Made by a program: the position numbers and the translations under genes
Notes under the pieces: generated by a model
Seen by the model: the letters and a program-made list of their open reading frames with translations, nothing else
Told to the model about the DNA's origin: nothing
Databases searched by the model: none
Shown: positions 57,396-64,000 of the stretch, one piece after another
Layout: each line of letters opens with the position of its first letter
How positions within the stretch are numbered: the first letter of the stretch is position 1
Origin: Podospora comata
Taxonomy: Eukaryota > Ascomycota > Sordariomycetes > Sordariales > Podosporaceae
Reading direction: 5' to 3'
NCBI GenBank assembly: GCA_017354895.1
Contig: CP071496.1
Coordinates: 3,162,001-3,226,000 of the forward strand
DNA: 64,000 bases

Positions 57396-59883
57396 AGCGG
57401 CCGACCTGTCCTCTCGTTCTCTGTTGTAGTAGTCCCCAAGCGCAAGCGCCGCCGCGGGCGGCTATTCTCATTCCGCGGCGGGACACCACCCCAGATCTCG
57501 TTGAGATCTGGTCCAGCCAATGGCAATTTTTAGCACGTCAATTTTTTTCTCTCCCGTCTGTCGCGGTTAGGAGAGCCAATAAGAAGCATGCGCCCGGACG
57601 GCTGCCGCGGTTGTTTGAGCTTCCGACCGCTGTGATACCACATGTGAGCACTCTTCCAAACGATGGGCATAGCTGGCGGTGGCTTATTCGCGGGTAAAGA
57701 GCGGGACGGGGCGGGAAAGGCGTTTGTGTTGGCTGGGTTGGCCAATGAGGCGGTTGGATTGTTTACTCTTGTGTTACACTGATTTGGGGAGTTCAAGTCG
57801 AAGGAGTTGTTTGATGTTCTTCAGCTGGGGTGCGGGATTGGCGGTGGGGAGGGATCATGGGACGTGGCATGTTGGTGTGGTTTTTGGGAGGGCCAGAATA
57901 GCTCATTGAAAGCGAGATCTTGAGAGGGGGGTTTGAGATGGGATTAGGTGGCCAAGGAGCTGTACGCATGGCCGTTGAGAGAGAGCGGGTGAAGCGGGTT
58001 CGGGGCTGGCATAACCACTTCTGCGCGGGTTGATGTTGGCGGTTACCTTACACAAGATCCACCCCATTTGTCCCATGGCCAGAGGGGAGGAGAGGAGCAC
58101 GAGAGTTTGGCGCGGTGGTGTTGAGGCTCAGGAAAGCAAACAAGTGTGCAAACTCCTCGTACTGGGCTTGAGGTGTCGGCAGTCGATCAGAGAGGTTGGT
58201 TGATACTGGACAACAAAGAATCTCTAACCATCCGGGCTCCAAGATCGGAAATAGCCCGTGGCTTTGCCTGCCTTTGCGCCTACATTTTCTGAAGTGCCTA
58301 GATGTCGTGAACCATACTCTCCGCATGCTGTGTCGCTGCCAGTCAGATACTGCCACATGCAGTTTCTTTGGCCATGATGTTGGCTTTGGGCAAGGCGAAC
58401 ACCAACCTGACTCACCAACCCCCGAAGTGCACCTGCAATGGGTGCAACTCCAGCGGCCGCTCGGTATACTCTGCATCATCTCGACCTCCATCCACCACAT
58501 CACAAAAAAACCCGCCGACCACCCTCGCGTTCAACCCGGTGTTTCAAGATGCTATCACACCACGACCAGATGACCATCCCCAGCCTCTCTCCCCTCCAAA
58601 AGTGAGTAAACACCCACGCCGCCGCCGGAGCTATCCCTCCCGCATCCGCCCATCGGTGAAGACGACTCCACGCCGCCCGAACGCATGCCAGTAATATGCG
58701 GCCCGAAGCTCGACCTCCTCGGTCCATGAGGCCTTCCATGCTCACCGCTACTCATGACGCTCATGACTTTAACCTCGGACTTTCTTTGTCTGGTTGATGT
58801 GCTTTAGCATACCCGCCGCAGAGGGGCATACTGATGGGGAGATGGGTTGCGGGATGAGTGGGTTAGGCGCGTCGGCGCCACATCAAAGCTGAACTGTGGT
58901 GTTGACTGGGGGACAGCGTTGATGAGTCTGGAATGTTGAGTGCTTCGGGTAGATATCTTGGCGGATTTGCACGATGGGGAAGGCCACTGGTGGTGGTGGG
59001 GAGGTGGGTTGCCTCAGCACGAGAGAAATGTGAATATCAAAATGACAAACAAGCCCCAACAGGGGACATTAGGCAGCTCTGTGCCGCTTGGTTGCAGGTA
59101 AACAGCGCTGGCCTGGGTAATGAGGTCATCGTGTTGGAGCTATCTCGAGGGCATGCAGCAACCGCCACGAGCAAAGCTCACAACGTGGAGCGTAGAAATG
59201 CTAGACGAGGGAAGCTCCGTCGTTTCCTATCCATCCAGAACAACAAGGCACAACTTCACTACCACCGACGACAGCACAACGTGTTTCGACAGAAGCAATG
59301 CTCTGCCTACTCAGGATTCATCGCCTACTCCATACACTAGCAGTGCTGCGACAAGGGAAAAATGATCCCATCTGTACGTCCATCTCTGATGGAAACAACA
59401 ATATGTCCAGGGATACTGCCTGCTTCTCCCCCCCCCGGTATCCTCTTCCATGGTGCTCTTATACTTTTTGATTCATACAAAAATCCATCACAGCCTCTCT
59501 AATCACTCCATGCCTCTCCACCAACCAGAAACCCGTGCTAATGCGCAACCCATATCATTCCGCAATCTACTTGGGACTGCAATCTCCTCCAAACGCCGTC
59601 TAAAGCCAGACAATATGAATTCCTCAAGTATACTATCCGTATGATCGACAGGTATCCTGAAAGCAGACGTCAAAGGATGCCTCGGGATCAACAAATTATG
59701 TTGTGCACAGAAACGGCCGGGGTGTGAGGCTGACTCCAACTAGTCCCTCCATCATGCTCTTTACATGTGATAATGAGACCGCTGAACGCCACGAGCAGTG
59801 ATGTTGTCGCCGGGGGCAGTGTGGGGACCAACACGGGGACAACGAAGGGTACTATTGCCCTGCAAGGTCATTGGATGGTGTTC

Positions 59884-60958
59884 CTAGCGGTATCCAGCAC
59901 TCTGGCGGGGAAAGTCCTCGAAATAGGGGTGGTTGCAGGCTTGCTTGGCAGAGATGCGACCAGCGGGATCGTACACCAGCATCATTTCCAAAAGGTCAAG
60001 ACCTGTGTCGTCGAGGTTGTCGCACAGGGGCTTGCTGTAATCGCGAACCCACTTGGGGAAAGAGGCCTTAAAGTCGGGATACGAGGTCACGCCGGGCCAA
60101 ACATCTTCGGTGGGGGTACCGAGCAAGCTAGGACAGTCAGTCAGTCAAGTTCCTCTTCTGTTGCTCAGCAGCATAACTTACCGGAAGATCTTGAAGATCT
60201 CGTCAATCTCCGAATCACCAGGGAACAAAGGCTTGCGCGTGCACATCTCGGCAAAGATGCAGCCTACCGACCACATGTCGACACCAGTGGAATACTGGCG
60301 GCCACCAAGCAGAATTTCCGGAGCGCGGTACCAAAGAGTGACAACCTCGTGGGTGTAGGTGCGCAGAGGAACACCAAAGGCGCGGGCCAGACCGAAATCA
60401 GCAAGCTTCAGGTTACCGTCGCGGTCAATCAACAAGTTCTGCGGCTTGAGATCGCGGTGCAAGATGCGGTGACTGTGGCAGTAACGAACACCCTCGCACA
60501 ACTGGCTCATGAACTTCTTGATGATCGAATCGCCCAATCCCAAACGGTGGAGCTCAGCACTTGTGCCCTCGGGCAGAGCCTTCCCCTTGCCTCCATCACT
60601 AGTAGGCAGCGACTCCATGTACTTCTTCAAGTCGAGATCGAGGAACTCAAAAACGAGGTAGAGCTTGTGGCCGTCGGCGTGCACAATGTTGAACAGGCGC
60701 ACAATGTTGGGGTCGCGCATCTCCTTGAGCAGCGAGATCTCGCGGATGGCGGTCGACGGGACACCCTCATCTTCGGCTTCGAGACGGATCTTCTTCAGGG
60801 CCACTATGCGCCCGCCGTTGTTCAGGTCACGAGCCTTGTAGACGACACCGTATGTTCCTGTGCGTCAGATGGGTGTTAGTTGAAGAGACAGCAATCAAGG
60901 GAGATGCCGACCACAACATACCCTCGCCAATCTTTTCCAGTTTCTGGTAGTTGTCCAT
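59884..60958 (-). CDS. CDC28: Cyclin-dependent kinase Cdk1 (Cdc28/Cdc2)
   Basis: Master mitotic Ser/Thr kinase, about 318 residues; exons 60958-60922, 60857-60182, 60127-59884 (introns 64 and 54 bp). All landmarks are present: '[13 protein letters not shown]' then 'TYGVVYKA' with the inhibitory Thr14/Tyr15 pair, the exact PSTAIRE cyclin-binding helix, catalytic '[10 protein letters not shown]', '[20 protein letters not shown]' with the activating Thr, and '[10 protein letters not shown]'. A short insertion near '[12 protein letters not shown]' is usual for filamentous fungi. The C-terminus ('[16 protein letters not shown]') is close to known fungal Cdk1 tails. Its 5' region has GGT repeats. 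The other cell-cycle gene of the window, the Pcl cyclin, normally pairs with Pho85 rather than Cdk1. Confidence 0.96.
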
Positions 60959-61827
60959 GGTGGTTAGAAATCGTTCCTTTTTCCGGTGTTATGAGGTGTT
61001 CTCCTTTCTCTTGTTTAAAACTGGTCGGGTATCGGCGGCCAAGCGGAGGCTCAAATCGAATACAAAGTGGGGGAAGTGGTCGCTTTCGTGGTGGTGGTGG
61101 TGGTGGTGGTGGTGGTGGTGCAACGGCTGAGAGCGAGGGGCAGAGACGATGCCGAGACAAAACAGATAGCGGCCCAAACCGAGAACCGAAGACGATGTCG
61201 AAGTCAAAGTCAAAGTCGAAAGTCGAGAAAATGAAAGGGACCGTTGGAGGGGTGGGCGAAGGCGTCAGATGTCCTGAGCCATCGAAGGGCTAACTTACTT
61301 GGTCGTGGGTCGTGGGTTGTCGATGTCGATGTCGAGCGGTGGTGGTGGTGGTGGTGCTGGGGCGTTGTTGGTTTTCTCCAAATTTCAAAGTTGATCAACA
61401 AGCTGGGAGTGGCAGCCGTGGAAACGGGAGCTCGGCGACGCGCCGCAAACAAAAGATCGCGTCGAGGCTTGTCGCACAGCGAGTGGCCCGGCCCTGCGTG
61501 GCGCAAAGGGATCCACTTTTCAACCACTGCCAGCGAGCTTCTGCGCCCTGCAGGTCTGGCCACCCGCTGGGAAGAGGGGCACAAGGACCCCGCGCCGAAT
61601 ATTTTTGATAGGAGTCAGCTATCGATCGGGAACAGAACAAGAGGTACTGTTTTTTTGTGCAACACGCACGACCACGGGCAGCAGAAAACAGTCTGGAATA
61701 TCTGAGTCTTGAGTCTTAGTCATCGACAGGCAGACCGTTGACTGCGACCATCTCCTGCGGCAAAAGCTTATCCCACACCAAGTTTAAGAGCTTGCATATA
61801 AGCTCCATTCCATTCACATCGTTGACA
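60959..61827. other. Divergent promoter region CDK1 / AlkB-like gene
   Basis: 869 bp. Contains a (TGG)n tract (61089-61120) and a shorter one near 61340-61358, both likely in the CDK1 leader. No gene seen. Confidence 0.55.
61089..61120. repeat. (TGG)n trinucleotide repeat upstream of CDK1
   Basis: About ten TGG units (CCA on the CDK1 strand), 130-165 bases before the CDK1 ATG. Confidence 0.9.
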
Positions 61828-62953
61828 ATGACGGTGGACATCAAAGAGCTCGATGCTCATGAGCAGCCTTCAGATCAGCTAAGGGCAAGATGGAAGGCCT
61901 TTTCCAGAACAGAACAAAAGGATGTTCTAGAGGGAAATGATATCGACGATCTTCTATCGCCAGAAAAGGCTGCCGAGTTTGTCATTGCAAGCACCATCTC
62001 TGCAGAGACCTTGAATCAGTCCTTCAAGCACGTCTGCCCACCTGGCAGTCCCGAGATCACAGTGGATAAGGATGTGCCAGTATATTATCACCCCCTCTTG
62101 CCAGGTGTGTCGACAGTTCTGACATGTGCTGATGATACCTGACTAACCACCATCCGCAGGTCTTCTCATTCTGCCCTCTCTCGTCCCCCCAGAAGTCCAA
62201 AAGATCCTCCTGCGGAAAATGGTACATCGAGACCTCAGCCACCCTACCCATCAGACCAACCTCCATCTTCATTATGAGCTTCCATACCCCGATCAAGGGT
62301 CAGAAGGCCCCGAGCACAAACATGCCTCGTTCTTTACTCTGCCCCAAGACTCTCCCACTACCTTTACGCCAAAAGATCCCTCAGTACACAAGCCCCTGAC
62401 CATCAAACAAGTCCTCCAGCGAAGACTGTCTTGGGTGACCCTCGGCGGGCAGTATGATTGGACCAACAGAATCTACCCCGGCGAGCTGCCTCCTCAGTTC
62501 CCACCTGATATTGCCGGATTTCTGGAGACACTGTTTCCGGAGACTCTTGCCCAGGCAGCCATTGTCAACTTTTACACACCAGGAGACACAATGATGATGC
62601 ACAGGGATGTATCAGAGGAGACTGACAAAGGGTTGATCTCTCTCAGCTTTGGGTGTGACTCCCTCTTCATGATCGCGCCCAACGATGTCGGGAAGATGAG
62701 CGACGAGGAGAAAAAGGCCGCAGGCTTTGGAGATGGACAAAAAGAGTATCTGCTGCTGAGACTGAGATCGGGAGATGCCATCTACATGACCAAGGACTCG
62801 AGGTTTGCGTGGCATGGTGTACCCAAGGTTCTGAAGGGGACATGCCCGGACTATTTGGAGGACTGGCCGGCAGAAGATGGAAAGTACGAAGAGTGGAGGG
62901 GGTGGATGAAGAACAAGCGGATTAACCTCAATGTGAGGCAGATGCGGGATTAA
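61828..62953 (+). CDS. AlkB-like Fe(II)/2-oxoglutarate dioxygenase (ALKBH1-type)
   Basis: About 356 residues; exons 61828-62104 and 62160-62953 (55 bp intron, CTGAC/CTAAC branch). AlkB-family enzymes oxidatively demethylate nucleic acids; ALKBH1-type members act on tRNA or DNA. Iron ligands: H240-x-D242 in 'MMMHRDVSEE' and His311 in 'FAWHGVPK'; 2-oxoglutarate-binding Arg at 346 and 352 in 'NKRINLNVRQM'. 'QYDWTNRIYPGELPPQFP' and 'VNFYTPGDTM' are typical for the ALKBH1 branch, as is the substrate-loop 'LGGQYDWT'. Start at 61828 follows 'TTGACA' and is the first ATG of the conserved frame. No targeting signal. The biological substrate in fungi is not settled, so the exact activity is inference. 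Confidence 0.88.
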
Positions 62954-63707
62954 CTGCTGAGCTCATCAACAGGACATTTGGTTATACAATTTGAGGTGTT
63001 TGCCAACAGAACCCGCTTAATTGATGACTACTCCTCGGCTTGATAACAAGATCACTTGAGTGTCTGAGTTGCTCCGATACCTTTGACTCCATCGAAACCA
63101 GCTGCACAATAGGTATTCGGGGAAATTGATGCACCGCGTTCGGCCACTTTTCCTGTGGCGCTGGTGTAGGACCGACCAACGCACGACGTTGACCACCAAC
63201 ACACACTTACCACCAGACCTTGGACGTACCTGCTTTGGCCAACGTTGCAGCCGGCCATCACATGACAATGTCGAGGACAGTGGAGATGTCTCGGGTTTGC
63301 CTCTGGGTCTGAGACAGATAGAAAAGGTTAATTGTCCCGAGTGGTACCAACGTTGCGGTTTGCGGATCCTGCCTTCGGAGCGCGCCACGAGGCGAGAGGT
63401 GTGATGGAATGTGAAGGCGCGCCGTTGGGTCGGAGGTTGGAAGCCGTGATATAAGGTTTCGGACTCACTTCTGTTGACATTTTCCAGCCGATGGACCCTT
63501 CATCTCATACCGCACGGCAAGTCCATCCCCATTCCTCCGTCTTGTGGCAATCTCAGGAACACGCAAGTCATACGCCGCATTGCGAACGCAAAAGCCAGCA
63601 CAACGGCGGAGACCTCAAACTTAAATCTCACCGCCGGCAACCGGCTCCCGGACATCTCTCACTTTGATCCTCTTGCAACTCAACTGTCACCTTAACCCAC
63701 CGCAACA
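62954..63707. other. Intergenic spacer
   Basis: 754 bp between the AlkB-like gene and the last gene. Only short open frames; the last 200 bases are pyrimidine-rich with 'CGCAACA' before the next ATG. Confidence 0.55.
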
Positions 63708-64000
63708 ATGTGCCAACTCCAACACTACAAGCAAATCCGCTGCGGCCGCCCCCTCCCCGGGCTCCCCACCCCACCTCTCTCCAAATACCGCCGCACCAGC
63801 GCCGAGTTTCCTCTCTCACAACCTCCCCTTACTGACAACTCAGAGCCCCCCAAGATCTGCCTCGCAACCCTCACCCCCCCACCAACCCTCATCAAGTGCG
63901 ACTGGGCCAACCTCCAGACAACGCCCCACTTCAACATCTGCTGGGAGCCCACCCCCGTCCCCGGCGGCGCAATCGAGGCACCTGATGAGATCAAGGAGCA
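63708..64000 (+). CDS. Small Cys-containing protein of unknown function (3' end outside window)
   Basis: Open frame from an ATG with good context (CGCAACA before it) to the window edge, 97 complete codons. The protein begins 'MCQLQHYKQIRCGRP', continues Pro/Thr-rich, then 'TLIKCDWANLQTTPHFNICW'. Codons are strongly C-ending, as in expressed genes of this window. The spaced Cys residues recall the small 'MC...CG' proteins frequent in Sordariomycetes, but I cannot name a family. No signal peptide is visible. Confidence 0.55.
   Translation, partial: MCQLQHYKQIRCGRPLPGLPTPPLSKYRRTSAEFPLSQPPLTDNSEPPKICLATLTPPPTLIKCDWANLQTTPHFNICWEPTPVPGGAIEAPDEIKE

Larger units (their letters stand above)
50795..59883. 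other. Nine-kilobase gene-poor interval
   Basis: Between the cyclin and CDK1 I see no coding region with recognisable sequence, no tRNA and no transposon. It holds the cyclin leader with pyrimidine tracts, a 17-bp tandem duplication (51344-51377), GTCT repeats near 52229-52247, and an ATGCC array (57371-57395). The open frames are short or of biased composition. Could contain long leaders, ncRNAs or fast-evolving small genes. Confidence 0.5.

Noticed and set aside
59767-60879. 370-codon plus-strand open frame
   Set aside because: Lies antisense to CDK1 and is explained by the codon bias of the real gene.
1-64000. CRISPR arrays, insertion sequences, integrons, bacterial operons
   Set aside because: Eukaryotic intron-bearing DNA; no spaced direct repeats or transposase genes were seen.

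Overview
The window looks like nuclear DNA of a filamentous ascomycete, most likely a Sordariales/Sordariomycetes species. Support: protein-coding genes with short 50-110 bp GT..AG introns and CTAAC/CTGAC-type branch points, GC-rich codon use, dispersed single tRNA genes, and protein families typical of Pezizomycotina. All gene structures below were built by hand by joining reading frames at splice signals; no database search was run.

Layout. 1-3242: 3' part of the exocyst subunit SEC3. 5389-9535: a convergent cytochrome P450 / FAD-oxidoreductase pair. 9.5-18.3 kb: accessory stretch with a Cys-rich, probably GPI-anchored protein, tRNA-Asn, tRNA-Glu and a protein joining an N-terminal helical (HeLo-like) domain to a pseudokinase. 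18.3-29.2 kb: housekeeping block with RAP1 (telomere protein), SWF1 palmitoyltransferase, an EngB-type mitochondrial GTPase head-to-head with the LYR protein FMC1, and a large low-complexity protein of unknown function. 32.9-35.4 kb: AHA1 (Hsp90 co-chaperone) and a nitrilase-family amidohydrolase. 36-46.2 kb: second accessory stretch with an intact unknown membrane protein, a decayed DUF3433-type membrane protein gene, tRNA-Ser and a decayed NACHT/STAND (NLR-like) gene. 49.6-50.8 kb: a PHO85-type cyclin. 50.8-59.9 kb: about 9 kb without a convincing gene. 59.9-62.9 kb: CDK1/CDC28 and an AlkB-type dioxygenase. The window ends inside a small Cys-containing gene.

The most notable signals are: two TTAGGG-type telomere repeats 17-29 bases upstream of the RAP1 start codon (possible autoregulation); the pseudokinase protein with an MLKL-like layout and a basic insertion of about 115 residues; and two neighbouring pseudogenes (DUF3433 and NLR) whose in-frame stops are all explainable by C-to-T changes, in an otherwise intact region, suggesting repeat-induced or methylation-linked decay of incompatibility-type genes. 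I did not find a clearly new multi-gene system; the best candidates for unexplored biology are the pseudokinase gene, the RAP1 telobox and the 9 kb gene-poor interval between two cell-cycle genes.
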